A DNA stretch of 41,712 nt from Bacteroides sp. (GCA_030523205.1 JAUNJD010000003.1:1-41712), one strand, 5' to 3'; shown: positions 8,438-16,837, numbered from the stretch's first letter. Translations and numbers: made by a program. Notes: a model not told the origin generated them from the sequence alone.

Positions 8438-8834
8438 GGAAATTTGGTTTGAAGGTGACTACCTTTACGGCAAGAGTGATGACGGACGAATCTATCGCCA
8501 ATCGTTGTTGTGGTATCCGCATCTGCGCACAGCCACCGAACAAGAGCGCAACGAATACACCTTAAGCACCATTGGCATACACTGGCGTAAATTGGACGAA
8601 GATGTTAGTTTTGAAAGCTTTGAATACGAAGATGCAGAACCCAGCAAACTACAAAGGTTCTTCCTCACCCACAAGGAAATCAATGTGTCTGAGTTTGCCA
8701 AGCAAATAGGCCTCAATCCCACTCTCTTACGGAACTACATCAATGGATTCAAGAAGCCATCCAAGGAAAGAGAAAATGAAATACTAGGGCATATACATAA
8801 AATCGGCACGGAATACTCCACCGCCATTTTCTAG
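8427..8834 (+). CDS. DUF2442 protein with C-terminal HTH
   Basis: The 135-residue protein has an N-terminal DUF2442 domain (MKIKEIWFEGDYLYGKSDDG, ...SLLWYPHLRTATEQERN..., GIHWRKLDEDVSFE) and a C-terminal helix-turn-helix like that of XRE proteins (NVSEFAKQIGLNPTLLRNYI, about 95-115). The HTH suggests DNA binding and autoregulation. With the overlapping DUF4160 gene it forms a compact module in which this would be the antitoxin-like partner, an inference from layout only. It is followed by a hairpin at 8858-8895. Confidence 0.8.
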   Translation: MKIKEIWFEGDYLYGKSDDGRIYRQSLLWYPHLRTATEQERNEYTLSTIGIHWRKLDEDVSFESFEYEDAEPSKLQRFFLTHKEINVSEFAKQIGLNPTLLRNYINGFKKPSKERENEILGHIHKIGTEYSTAIF

Positions 8835-8852
8835 AAAGTCCACCATGCAAAG

Positions 8853-8895
8853 CAAAAAAGCCGCAACGAACAGCACTTGCTATTCATTGCGGCTT
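8853..8895 (-). terminator. Terminator of rpmH, possibly bidirectional
   Basis: AAGCCGCAA (8858-8866) pairs with TTGCGGCTT (8887-8895). On the minus strand six T follow (complement of 8853-8858). On the plus strand a short CTTT follows, so it may also end the DUF4160/DUF2442 transcript. Confidence 0.85.
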
Positions 8896-8921
8896 CTTTA
8901 TGCCTTTCTACACGGGGCTTA

Positions 8922-9083
8922 TTATGCCTTCACTCCGTTGTATTCGTCAGAAACAGTCAGTTTCTTTCTGCCTTTGGCACGACGTGCTGCCAATACTCTG
9001 CGACCATTGGCGGTAGCCATTCTCTCACGGAATCCGTGTTTGTTTTTTCTCTTTCTGTTAGAGGGTTGAAATGTTCTTTTCAT
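8922..9083 (-). CDS. rpmH: 50S ribosomal protein L34
   Basis: The 53-residue basic protein has the L34 signature [20 protein letters not shown] and [20 protein letters not shown]. It is a structural protein of the large ribosomal subunit. The start is the ATG at 9083 directly before the signature; a longer frame to 9170 has no conserved sequence and crosses the promoter. It is divergent from efp. Confidence 0.97.
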   Translation of the reverse strand: MKRTFQPSNRKRKNKHGFRERMATANGRRVLAARRAKGRKKLTVSDEYNGVKA

Positions 9084-9127
9084 TTTTGTATCTTGTTTTA
9101 TGTTATTATTCTCACAAATTCGGGCTG

Positions 9128-9158
9128 CAAAAATAGAGACTTTTTTCAAAATAACCAA
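9128..9158 (-). promoter_or_regulatory. Promoter of rpmH
   Basis: On the minus strand TTG (9158-9156) and TATTTTTG (9135-9128) are 20 bases apart, fitting the Bacteroides consensus. Confidence 0.55.
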
Positions 9159-9185
9159 GAGATAACTCATTTTCTCTCAAAAGTT

Positions 9186-9217
9186 TTTGTGTTTTTTACC
9201 GAATTCCATTACTTTTG
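9186..9217 (+). promoter_or_regulatory. Promoter of efp
   Basis: TTTG (9186-9189) and TACTTTTG (9210-9217) are 20 bases apart, a near-ideal Bacteroides promoter. The leader to the ATG is about 55 bases. Confidence 0.75.
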
Positions 9218-9277
9218 CACCCGCAAACCAGCACTAAAGAAGTAAATACCAATATAATAATATTAAAGACTATAAGT

Positions 9278-9844
9278 ATGATTAATGCCCAAGACATTAA
9301 AATCGGAACTTGCATCCGCATGGACGGCAAGCTGTATTTCTGCATCGACTTTCTGCATGTAAAGCCGGGTAAAGGTAACACTTTCATGCGTACCAAGCTG
9401 AAAGACGTGGTAAACGGCTACGTGCTGGAGCGTCGCTTCAACATCGGTGAAAAGCTGGAAGACGTTCGCGTAGAGCGTCGCCCGCACCAATACCTCTACA
9501 ACGACGGTGACAACTACCAGTTCATGAACCAAGAGACTTTCGACCAAATTCCCATCGCTCACGACCTCATCAACGGTGTTGACTTCCTGCTCGAAGGCAT
9601 GATTGTAGATGTCGTTTCCGATGCTTCTACTGAAACCGTACTCTATGCCGACCTGCCCATCAAGGTACAGCAGAAGATTACCTACACCGAGCCAGGTCTG
9701 AAAGGCGATACAGCTACCAACACGCTGAAGCCTGCTACCGTAGAATCGGGTGCAACGGTACGTGTACCGCTCTTCATCAACGAAGGCGAAACAATTGAAA
9801 TCGATACGCGCGACGGTTCGTACGTAAGCCGCGTGAAGGCATAA
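9278..9844 (+). CDS. efp: Elongation factor P
   Basis: This 188-residue protein has the three OB/KOW-like domains of EF-P, which relieves ribosome stalling at proline runs. Domain I carries KPGKGNTFMRTKLKDV (29-44); the tip lysine K32 is the position modified in many bacteria. The C-terminal domain has GETIEIDTRDGSYVSRVKA. The ATG at 9278 is chosen because it begins the conserved MINAQDIKIG and lies downstream of the promoter, while the longer frame from 9215 starts inside it. A perfect 15-bp terminator stem follows. Confidence 0.97.
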   Translation: MINAQDIKIGTCIRMDGKLYFCIDFLHVKPGKGNTFMRTKLKDVVNGYVLERRFNIGEKLEDVRVERRPHQYLYNDGDNYQFMNQETFDQIPIAHDLINGVDFLLEGMIVDVVSDASTETVLYADLPIKVQQKITYTEPGLKGDTATNTLKPATVESGATVRVPLFINEGETIEIDTRDGSYVSRVKA

Positions 9845-9868
9845 AGCTCCGATTGTATCAACCATACT

Positions 9869-9915
9869 GAATCCCCGCAAGCCATTTCTTCACGGCTTGC
9901 GGGGATTCTTGTTTT
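9869..9915 (+). terminator. Terminator of efp
   Basis: Perfect 15-bp arms GAATCCCCGCAAGCC (9869-9883) and GGCTTGCGGGGATTC (9894-9908) with a 10-base loop, followed by TTGTTTT. Confidence 0.92.
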
Positions 9916-9936
9916 AAAGACGAGGAGAATAACCAA

Positions 9937-9955
9937 ACGGATTCTCACGGAGAAA
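9937..9955. repeat. Fragment of the CACGGATT palindromic repeat
   Basis: ACGGATTCTCACGGAGAAA closely matches the left arm and loop of the hairpin element inside the DUF4922/SpoIID gene (20131-20148). It looks like a decayed half copy. Confidence 0.5.
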
Positions 9956-9969
9956 GACTGTCACATTAG

Positions 9970-10080
9970 AGCTATATACGGAGCATGTTGGCAATATAGC
10001 GCCAGCGTGCTGCATATATAGATCCGACACGTTGGAAATATATCGCCAACACGCTGGATATATAGAGCTGATGCAAGGAA
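9970..10080. repeat. TATAT-spaced degenerate repeat array 1
   Basis: About five units of 20-24 bases each contain TATATA/TATAG and a partly self-complementary core such as CCGACACGTTGG, GCCAACACGCTGG or CGCCAGCGTGCTG. This fills the efp-glycosyltransferase gap (9845-10150) together with the efp terminator and the next promoter. A second array of the same type lies at 28591-28715. Confidence 0.7.
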
Positions 10081-10082
10081 TG

Positions 10083-10113
10083 TTGCCAGAATGAAATGAA
10101 TAGTTTATCTTTG
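10083..10113 (+). promoter_or_regulatory. Promoter of the glycosyltransferase-AraC unit
   Basis: TTG (10083-10085) and TATCTTTG (10106-10113) are 20 bases apart. The start codon at 10151 follows after 37 bases. Confidence 0.65.
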
Positions 10114-10150
10114 CCACAAGATAAACTGCATCAAAGAAAAGGAACCCGCT

Positions 10151-11143
10151 ATGCGATACTCTGTCATCATACCCGTATATAATCGTCCCGACGAAGTGGA
10201 CGAACTGTTGCAAAGCCTCACCACGCAGACGGTGAAGGATTTTGAAGTGATTGTAGTGGAAGACGGATCGTCCGTCCCCTGCCAAGCGGTAACAGAAAAG
10301 TATCAGCACACACTCGACCTGCACTACTACACCAAGCCGAACTCCGGCCCCGGGCAGACGCGCAACTACGGCGCAGAACGCAGCCGCGGCGAATACCTTA
10401 TTATATTGGACTCCGACTGCATCCTGCCGCCCGGCTATCTGGCCGCCGTGGAACAGGAACTGCAAACAGCTCCAGCCGACGCCTTCGGCGGACCCGACCG
10501 TGCACATGCTTCCTTCACCCCCATACAGAAAGCCATCAACTACTCCATGACCTCTTTCTTCACCACGGGCGGCATCCGTGGAGGCAAGAAGAAGATGGAC
10601 AAGTTCTATCCGCGTAGTTTCAATATGGGCGTGCGCCGCGAGGTCTATCTGGCCTTGGGGGGCTTCTCGCGGATGCGCTTTGGCGAGGACATTGATTTCA
10701 GCATCCGCATCTTCAAGGGTGGGTATCGCTGCCGACTGTTTCCCGACGCATGGGTGTATCACAAGCGCCGTACCGACTTGAAGAAGTTCTTCAAACAGGT
10801 ACACAATTCGGGCATCGCCCGCATCAATCTGTACAAGAAGTACCCCGAATCGCTGAAGCTGGTGCATCTGTTGCCCGCCGTGTTCACGTTGGGCGTGGCA
10901 CTGCTGCTGATAGGCTCGCCCGTCTGCCTGTTCAGTCTGACGCCCATCGCCCTGTATGCCCTGCTGGTATGTGCCGACTCGACCGTGCAGAACCGCAGCC
11001 TGCGCATCGGCATCTACTCCATCGCGGCAGCCTTTATTCAGCTCATCGGCTACGGCACAGGCTTCTGGCGGGCATGGTGGAACCGCTGTGTGTGCGGACG
11101 AAACGAAGAAATGGAGGCGTTCAAGAAGAACTTCTATAAATAA
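10151..11143 (+). CDS. Family 2 glycosyltransferase, membrane-associated
   Basis: The 330-residue protein starts with a GT-A domain (YSVIIPVYNRPDEVDELLQS), has VVEDGSS near 36-41 and the metal-binding LDSDC (DSD 87-89), then GGFSRMRFGEDIDFSIR, a GT2 acceptor-site region. Two hydrophobic segments follow (about 232-270 and 280-300), so it should sit at the inner membrane with its active site in the cytoplasm, adding sugars to a lipid-linked or envelope glycan. The acceptor is unknown. It is followed after 8 bases by a membrane AraC gene. Confidence 0.85.
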   Translation: MRYSVIIPVYNRPDEVDELLQSLTTQTVKDFEVIVVEDGSSVPCQAVTEKYQHTLDLHYYTKPNSGPGQTRNYGAERSRGEYLIILDSDCILPPGYLAAVEQELQTAPADAFGGPDRAHASFTPIQKAINYSMTSFFTTGGIRGGKKKMDKFYPRSFNMGVRREVYLALGGFSRMRFGEDIDFSIRIFKGGYRCRLFPDAWVYHKRRTDLKKFFKQVHNSGIARINLYKKYPESLKLVHLLPAVFTLGVALLLIGSPVCLFSLTPIALYALLVCADSTVQNRSLRIGIYSIAAAFIQLIGYGTGFWRAWWNRCVCGRNEEMEAFKKNFYK

Positions 11144-11151
11144 CAACGGAC

Positions 11152-11712
11152 ATGAGCTACCTGCAACTTTCACTCCTTGCCAACGTCCTGCTGCTGATGG
11201 TCATCGTCGGTGGTGTGCTCTACTACTTCCTGCGTGTGCGCCCCCGACTGAACAATGCCCACGCGCAACAGCCGGACACCAAGGGAATGCCCACTTCGCT
11301 TGCCGACGCCCTCATCGACGCACGCAGCCTGATGACCGCCGACCAGCGCCTCTACGACCGCTTCATCGACCTGATGGTAGAGAAACAAATCTACCGAAAC
11401 CTCGAACTCAACCGAGCCATGATTTGCAAGATGCTCAACACCAACCACACTTACCTGAACGAAGCCATACGCCTGAATGCGGAAGGAAAGAGCCTCAACG
11501 ACATCATCAACTCCTACCGCGTGCAACACGCCGCCGTCTTATTTTCCGAGCAACCCGAGCTTCCCATCTCCGAAGTCATGCTCCAATCCGGATTCAGTTC
11601 AAGGGCCACTTTTTATCGTCTGTTCACAAAATACACAAAAATGTCCCCCAACGAATTTCGCGACCGCCGCCCGGATAAAGAGCAATCGGGTGCTAGCATT
11701 CCGCAAGAATAA
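11152..11712 (+). CDS. Short membrane-anchored AraC-family regulator
   Basis: This 186-residue protein has one N-terminal transmembrane helix (about 7-28) and a C-terminal AraC-type double HTH (from about 75; SGFSSRATFYRLFTKYTKMS followed by PNEF is the second HTH and its signature). It lacks a sensor domain. DNA-binding proteins fixed in the membrane are uncommon outside Bacteroidetes TPR- and hybrid-type regulators, of which it resembles the C-terminal third. It is co-oriented with the glycosyltransferase (8-base gap) and convergent with the larger TPR-AraC gene; it may be a remnant or a specialised derivative of that class. Confidence 0.85.
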   Translation: MSYLQLSLLANVLLLMVIVGGVLYYFLRVRPRLNNAHAQQPDTKGMPTSLADALIDARSLMTADQRLYDRFIDLMVEKQIYRNLELNRAMICKMLNTNHTYLNEAIRLNAEGKSLNDIINSYRVQHAAVLFSEQPELPISEVMLQSGFSSRATFYRLFTKYTKMSPNEFRDRRPDKEQSGASIPQE

Positions 11713-12079
11713 CCCTTCCCTCAGCATACTCTGAAGCCGATTATGTCACTTTTGTAGATGTTTTCCGGGCATTTTCCCGCAGAATCTACAAACACATATA
11801 CCCCTGCCGAAAAGCCCTTCTGTCGCCTGTTTTGCGTATTTGAGAAGCTACATTTGCGGATTTGAGACAATACATTCCCTATATTTTCGTAATCTTGCAG
11901 TGTGATTTGAAACAAGTAGCGACTCATCCATCAAACAAAACAAATACACTGCATACTTATCCTTCCACCTGTATGCAATCCATCCTCCGCTCATCATCTG
12001 TTGATAGATGGTGAGCGGATTCCTTTTTTGCAAAATACGTTCTTATGGAAATAATAGGAAGAGCAGCGGCTTATTCAGT
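11713..12079. other. 367-base gap between two convergent AraC genes, structured
   Basis: No convincing gene is seen. It holds a 9-bp stem TTTGTAGAT/ATCTACAAA (11751-11759 with 11784-11792) enclosing CGGG/CCCG, a TACATTTG -7-like site (11849-11856), a hairpin TGCATAC/GTATGCA (11950-11956 with 11971-11977) and a plus-strand terminator. It is either a long 3' UTR of the upstream unit or an independent small RNA. Confidence 0.5.
11987..12029 (+). terminator. Plus-strand terminator
   Basis: CCGCTCATCATCT (11987-11999) pairs with AGATGGTGAGCGG (12006-12018) with one G-U pair and a 6-base loop, followed by ATTCCTTTTTT. It lies 275 bases after the short AraC gene. Confidence 0.75.
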
Positions 12080-13789
12080 TTAAGCCATCTGCTGCTTTAT
12101 CTTCCGATACTCGGATAGCGTCATTCCGTAAGTGGATTTAAAGAGGCGCTGGAACTGACGGATGGTGCCGAAGCCCGATTTCTCGGCAATGGCCTCCAAA
12201 GTATAGTTGGGGTGTATCTTGAGCAGGTTGAGCGCATGTTTCAGCCGGAAACCTGCCAAATAGGGAGCGAAATCGGCCTGTGCATAATCCTGCAACACCT
12301 GCGTCAACCGATTGCCACTGACGGAGAAATGATCGGCCATATCCTGCTTGGAATAGTCGGGAGTCAGATACGGCTTATCGCGCCGGATGTAGCCGTCGAT
12401 GAAGCGGAACAACTGCTCGTCGGACAAAGATTCGCAACTTCCCGTCCGACGCATCTCGACCAACGCCTGTTCGTTGGCAATATCCGCCTGACGCAGGTCG
12501 TCTATCTCTTTCTCACTCTTCAGCAGGCTGTCCAGTCGGTCAGCCATGACACGGTTCTTCTGCTTGACCACCAAGGTATGACGTATATAGACAGCGAAAA
12601 TGATGAGAAGCAGTACAAGCGTCACAAGCAAGAAATTGCGCAACTGGGCCGAAGCTCGCAATTCTTCGTCCTTCTGGCGAAGGCTCCATTCCTGTTCTTG
12701 CACGTGGTATAGGGTAGTCAGTTCGGCTATTTCGCTCTGTTTCTCGCGGGTATTGAGGCTGTCTTTCACCATAATTCTGCGTTCTTCGCAATCCAAGGCA
12801 CGGTCGTACTGATGCAGTCCCTTGTAAGCAAAGAACTGCAAGCTGAGCCAGTTGGCATATTCATCGGAAATGGTGTCGGCCGGTTCGCAGACAGAGCAGA
12901 TTTCCAAGGCCTTGTGATATTGGTCGGTGGCCAGATAGTAAAGGGTAGAGTTATACATCATGTCCGGTTCCTTCGAGGCTTCCGTTTGGTTGAAACGACG
13001 GAAAGCGGCTTCGGCTTCGGTCAGTCTGCCCACCTTGGCCAGCAACGTGGCCTGCTTGATGTTGAGGTAGGCCAGCTGTTGGTCGATGTAACCTTCCGGG
13101 AAATCCTTGTATTGCTTCATGTCCTCAATGAGCAGGCTGCGCTTGTGGCACACCTCCAGCGCTTCTTCGTAGCGTCCGTCTCGGCTGAGGTTAGCCACGA
13201 GTTCGCCATAATAGTAGGACAAGAAAGGCTTCGGAGCCGGATTGGCCGACGCCATCTCTTCGCATATCTGTATGGCCTGATTGAAATATCGGTAAGCCTG
13301 CTCAGGCTGACGCAGTTCGTAATAGCATAGTCCGATATTGAAGAGGCATTGCGTCTCAAGCGATTTGATGCCTCTCTCGCGTGCAAAAGTCACTGCCTTG
13401 GTCAGCAACTCGATGCAAGGGTCGTATCTGTCGAGCTGTTTATAGGCATCGATGGCGCAGAGGATGGCCCGCTGATAATAGTCGAAGTTACGGGGCAGCG
13501 AATCGTTCTGCAAGGCTTGCTCGGCATACTTCAGTGCCAAATGTCTTTCGCCCAAACTTGAGTAAATAAGACTGCGCTGCACGTCGGTAAGATAAGATTG
13601 CCGCGGACGGCGTTGGTCTATGACATCGAGCACGTGCAGAGCACTGTCGGGATAGACCATGTGAATTTTCGTGACGTAATCGAGGGTATAGATAGAATCG
13701 TTTTCAGTATTGCCGTTGGCTCTGGCAAACACAATGCCGCAAAGAAATAGTCCCAATAATAGTATTCTCATCATAGTGTGGGGAATCAT
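12080..13789 (-). CDS. TPR-transmembrane-AraC regulator
   Basis: The 569-residue protein has an N-terminal signal sequence, a periplasmic helical region with tetratricopeptide-like repeats (about 60-350; for example LFNIGLCYYELRQPEQAYRY), a transmembrane helix (385-406) and a cytoplasmic coiled stretch ending in an AraC-type HTH (about 465-565; SGFGTIRQFQRLFKSTYGMT). It is a one-piece transmembrane transcription regulator, sensing in the periplasm and binding DNA from the membrane, a class common in Bacteroidetes. The target is unknown; divergent from namZ across 280 bases, it could control the peptidoglycan-sugar locus. A second in-frame ATG (residue 6 or 7) is equally possible. Confidence 0.87.
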   Translation of the reverse strand: MIPHTMMRILLLGLFLCGIVFARANGNTENDSIYTLDYVTKIHMVYPDSALHVLDVIDQRRPRQSYLTDVQRSLIYSSLGERHLALKYAEQALQNDSLPRNFDYYQRAILCAIDAYKQLDRYDPCIELLTKAVTFARERGIKSLETQCLFNIGLCYYELRQPEQAYRYFNQAIQICEEMASANPAPKPFLSYYYGELVANLSRDGRYEEALEVCHKRSLLIEDMKQYKDFPEGYIDQQLAYLNIKQATLLAKVGRLTEAEAAFRRFNQTEASKEPDMMYNSTLYYLATDQYHKALEICSVCEPADTISDEYANWLSLQFFAYKGLHQYDRALDCEERRIMVKDSLNTREKQSEIAELTTLYHVQEQEWSLRQKDEELRASAQLRNFLLVTLVLLLIIFAVYIRHTLVVKQKNRVMADRLDSLLKSEKEIDDLRQADIANEQALVEMRRTGSCESLSDEQLFRFIDGYIRRDKPYLTPDYSKQDMADHFSVSGNRLTQVLQDYAQADFAPYLAGFRLKHALNLLKIHPNYTLEAIAEKSGFGTIRQFQRLFKSTYGMTLSEYRKIKQQMA

Positions 13790-13840
13790 TTTGTTCGTTT
13801 ATCCGTTTATGAATATACATCCGTGCCGATATATACGGCA

Positions 13841-13848
13841 CAAATATA
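13841..13848 (-). promoter_or_regulatory. -7 element of the TPR-AraC gene
   Basis: The minus strand reads TATATTTG, a perfect TAnnTTTG, 52 bases before the start codon. No clear -33 box. Confidence 0.45.
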
Positions 13849-14034
13849 AGAAATATCTCCCAAAGCAGCTATTTCTTGACATAATTTCATAGCAAAAGCG
13901 GCAAAACATCCCACGAACCTTTCACGTTGCCATGACATGGGGGTGGCAACATGACAACAACACAGAGGCGACTACAAGCACATTGCTTCCGCACGATTTC
14001 TGCGACAGCAGGCGTCATTTTCCATTGCTTTGCG

Positions 14035-14042
14035 TATATTTG
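14035..14042 (+). promoter_or_regulatory. -7 element of namZ
   Basis: TATATTTG lies 27 bases before the ATG at 14070. A -33 TTTG is not evident, which could mean activator dependence. Confidence 0.45.
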
Positions 14043-14069
14043 CAACATTAAGTACGAACATTACCAATC

Positions 14070-15251
14070 ATGAGACCAAGACTTCTTATACTCTCCCTGC
14101 TGGTTGTCCTGGGGTTGTCGGTGCTGCCTTGTGCGGCACAGACGGACCGCGTCATCCCCGGCGACGAACGAACAGACGAATATTTTCCGCTACTGAAGGG
14201 CAGACGGATAGCCCTATTCTCCAACCATACGGGCATGGTGGGCGACAAGCACGTGCTGGACATCTTGGTGGAAGGCGGGATGAACGTGACGGCCATCTTC
14301 TCGCCCGAACATGGTTTTCGGGGCGATGCCGATGCCGGCGAAAAGGTGTCGGGGTCGGTAGACGCCAAGACGGGGGTGCCCATCCTATCGCTGTACAACG
14401 GGAAGGAGAAGCGGCCGTCGGAGGCTTCGATGAAGAAGTTCGACGTGCTGGTCATCGACATTCAGGACGTGGGACTGCGCTTCTACACCTATTACATCAC
14501 GATGTGCCGACTGATGGATGCCTGCGCAGAACAGGGCAAGAAGGTGGTGTTGCTGGACCGTCCTAACCCGAACGGGCACTACGTGGACGGCCCTCTGCTG
14601 GACATGCGCCACAAGTCGGGCGTGGGTTGGCTCCCCATCCCCATCGTACACGGCATGACGCTGGGCGAACTGGCACGCATGGTGAACGGGGAGCATTGGC
14701 TACCGAAGGCACGCACGTGCGACCTGACGGTCATCCCCTGCCTGAACTACACGCACGCCACGCGCTACGAACTGCCCATTCCGCCCTCGCCCAACCTGCC
14801 TAACATGAAGTCGGTGTACCTATATCCATCCACCTGCCTGTTCGAGGGGACAGTAGTTAGCTTGGGGCGTGGCACCTCACTACCGTTCCAAGTGTATGGG
14901 CATCCGGACATGAAGGGATGCACGTACAGCTTCACGCCGAAGAGCATGCACGGAGCCAAGCAGCCACCACTGCTGGGCAAGTTGTGCTATGGCGTAAACC
15001 TCAGCACGAAGTCCGACGAGGAGATAGCGCAGGAGGGCATCAACCTGAACTACGTCATCGACGCCTATCGCAACCTGAACATAGGCGACCGCTTCTTCAC
15101 CTCTTTCTTCGAACTGTTGGTGGGCGTAGACTATATCCGCACCATGATAAAGCAAGGCTGCACGGCGGAGGAAATCAAGGCTCGTTGGCAGGGAGATGTG
15201 GAAAAGTTTAAGGGGCAACGGAGGAAATACCTCTTGTATAATGAAGAATGA
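14070..15251 (+). CDS. namZ: Exo-beta-N-acetylmuramidase NamZ (DUF1343, GH171)
   Basis: The 393-residue protein has a signal peptide (cleavage after about residue 23, near CAAQ) and the DUF1343 motifs FSNHTG (50-55), FSPEHGFRG (77-85), IDIQDVGLRFYTY, LLDRPNPNG and LYPSTCLFEGT followed by SLGRGTSLPFQ. NamZ removes terminal MurNAc from the non-reducing end of peptidoglycan fragments; the acid in PEHG is a conserved active-site residue. It would act in the periplasm. It leads the run of same-strand genes for symporter, GT2, DUF4922/SpoIID, MFS, lactate dehydrogenase and MurK-like kinase, which supports a MurNAc salvage role. The last codons overlap a TGAAGAAT repeat fragment. Confidence 0.92.
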   Translation: MRPRLLILSLLVVLGLSVLPCAAQTDRVIPGDERTDEYFPLLKGRRIALFSNHTGMVGDKHVLDILVEGGMNVTAIFSPEHGFRGDADAGEKVSGSVDAKTGVPILSLYNGKEKRPSEASMKKFDVLVIDIQDVGLRFYTYYITMCRLMDACAEQGKKVVLLDRPNPNGHYVDGPLLDMRHKSGVGWLPIPIVHGMTLGELARMVNGEHWLPKARTCDLTVIPCLNYTHATRYELPIPPSPNLPNMKSVYLYPSTCLFEGTVVSLGRGTSLPFQVYGHPDMKGCTYSFTPKSMHGAKQPPLLGKLCYGVNLSTKSDEEIAQEGINLNYVIDAYRNLNIGDRFFTSFFELLVGVDYIRTMIKQGCTAEEIKARWQGDVEKFKGQRRKYLLYNEE

Positions 15252-15278
15252 AAATCGAAGAGAAAACAAATGTTTTGC

Positions 15279-15286
15279 TATATTTG
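15279..15286 (+). promoter_or_regulatory. Possible -7 element before the symporter
   Basis: TATATTTG lies 29 bases before the start codon in the 64-base gap after namZ; no clear -33 box. Confidence 0.4.
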
Positions 15287-15315
15287 CAGAAACTAAAAGA
15301 AAAAAATAGGAAAGA

Positions 15316-16758
15316 ATGTCCCCTTTATCCGTACTCCTTACTGTAATCGTTTACTTCATCGTCCTGTTCACGGTATCTTACCTGGCCGGACGCAAGGCAG
15401 ATAATGCCGGATTCTTCACGGGCGGTCGACGGTCGGCGTGGTACATGGTGGCATTTGCCATGATAGGCGCCAGCATATCGGGCGTCACCTACGTGTCTGT
15501 GCCCGGCATGGTGGCGGTCAGCAACTTCGGCTACTTGCAGATGGTGCTGGGGTTCATGGCGGGACACCTCATCATCGCCTTTGTGCTGACGCCGCTCTTC
15601 TACCGGATGAACCTCGTTTCCATCTATGGGTATCTGGAGAACCGTTTCGGGCGAATGTCCTACCACACGGGGGCTTACTTCTTCTTCATCTCGAAGATGC
15701 TGGGGGCAGCGGTCCGGCTGTTCCTCGTCTGCCTGACGATGCAACTGCTGGTGTGCGAGCCGCTGGGCGTGCCGTTTGCGGTGAACGCGGTGGTCACGGT
15801 GGCACTCGTCTGGCTCTACACCTTCCGCGGTGGGGTGAAGTCGCTCATTTGGACCGACTCGCTGAAGACGCTCTGCCTCATCGTCTCGGTGGTGCTCTGC
15901 ATCTACTACATCGCTTCCGACTTGCAGCTATCCTTCGGCTCGATGGTGAGCGTCATTGCCGACAGCCCCCTGTCGCGCACCTTCTTTTTCGACGACGTCA
16001 ACAGCAAGCAGTTCTTCTTCAAGCAATTCCTGGCTGGAGCCTTCACCACCATTGCCATGACGGGGCTGGACCAGGACATGATGCAACGCAACCTCAGTTG
16101 CCGCAACTCGCGCGACTCGCAGAAGAACATCCTGACGAGCATCGTGCTGCAATTCGTCGTCATCCTGCTTTTCTTGATGCTGGGCGTACTGCTCTACACG
16201 TTTGCCGACAGCCGCGGCGTGCAGGTGACGAAGGGCGACGAGCTGTTTCCGCTGATTGCCACGGGCGGATACTTCCCCGTAGTAGTGGGCGTGCTGTTCA
16301 TCGTGGGCCTCATTTCGTCGGCCTACTCGGCGGCCGGCTCGGCACTGACGGCACTGACCACCTCGTTCACGGTAGACATACTCGGCACAAGAGGCCGGAC
16401 GGAGGCCGAAGTGGTGAAGCTGCGCCAACGCGTACACGTGGGCATGGCGGTCATCATGGCCTTGGTCATCATCGTCATCAACCAACTGAACAGTACGAGC
16501 GTGATTGACGCCGTCTACATACTGGCCAGCTACACCTACGGCCCCATCCTCGGCATGTTTGCCTTCGGCATTTTCACGAAGCGGGCGGTGCGCGACAAGT
16601 ACATCCCGTGGGTGGCCGTGTGCTCGCCCTTGCTCTGCTTCATCCTGCAACGCAATTCAGAGGCATGGTTCGGCGGGTATCAGTTCAGCTACGAACTGCT
16701 GATATTCAATGCGCTGTTCACATTCATCGGGCTTTGCCTGCTGATGAAGAAAAAATAA
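15316..16758 (+). CDS. Sodium:solute symporter (SSS family)
   Basis: At 480 residues with about 13 hydrophobic segments, this matches the SSS/SGLT fold; GGRRSAWYMVAFAMIGASIS followed by GVTYVSVPG is the TM1-TM2 signature, and SAYSAAGSALTALTTSFTVD is the conserved later helix. It imports a solute with sodium across the inner membrane. The substrate cannot be read, but its place directly after namZ suggests a product of NamZ, such as MurNAc or a related sugar. The 79-base gap to the next gene has no terminator. Confidence 0.9.
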   Translation: MSPLSVLLTVIVYFIVLFTVSYLAGRKADNAGFFTGGRRSAWYMVAFAMIGASISGVTYVSVPGMVAVSNFGYLQMVLGFMAGHLIIAFVLTPLFYRMNLVSIYGYLENRFGRMSYHTGAYFFFISKMLGAAVRLFLVCLTMQLLVCEPLGVPFAVNAVVTVALVWLYTFRGGVKSLIWTDSLKTLCLIVSVVLCIYYIASDLQLSFGSMVSVIADSPLSRTFFFDDVNSKQFFFKQFLAGAFTTIAMTGLDQDMMQRNLSCRNSRDSQKNILTSIVLQFVVILLFLMLGVLLYTFADSRGVQVTKGDELFPLIATGGYFPVVVGVLFIVGLISSAYSAAGSALTALTTSFTVDILGTRGRTEAEVVKLRQRVHVGMAVIMALVIIVINQLNSTSVIDAVYILASYTYGPILGMFAFGIFTKRAVRDKYIPWVAVCSPLLCFILQRNSEAWFGGYQFSYELLIFNALFTFIGLCLLMKKK

Positions 16759-16837
16759 TCCGAACGTACTTGAATGTGGAGTAGGGAAGAACTGAAAACG
16801 ATAAGAAAGAATTTAGGAACTGACAAATAAGAAACAA

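Noticed and set aside
9970..10080. CRISPR array
   Set aside because: The units are degenerate, there are no constant repeats with distinct spacers of uniform length, and no cas gene is near.
9914..11173. A 419-codon open frame opposite the glycosyltransferase
   Set aside because: It covers the GT2 gene on the other strand and extends through the repeat array; no domain and no promoter or start context.
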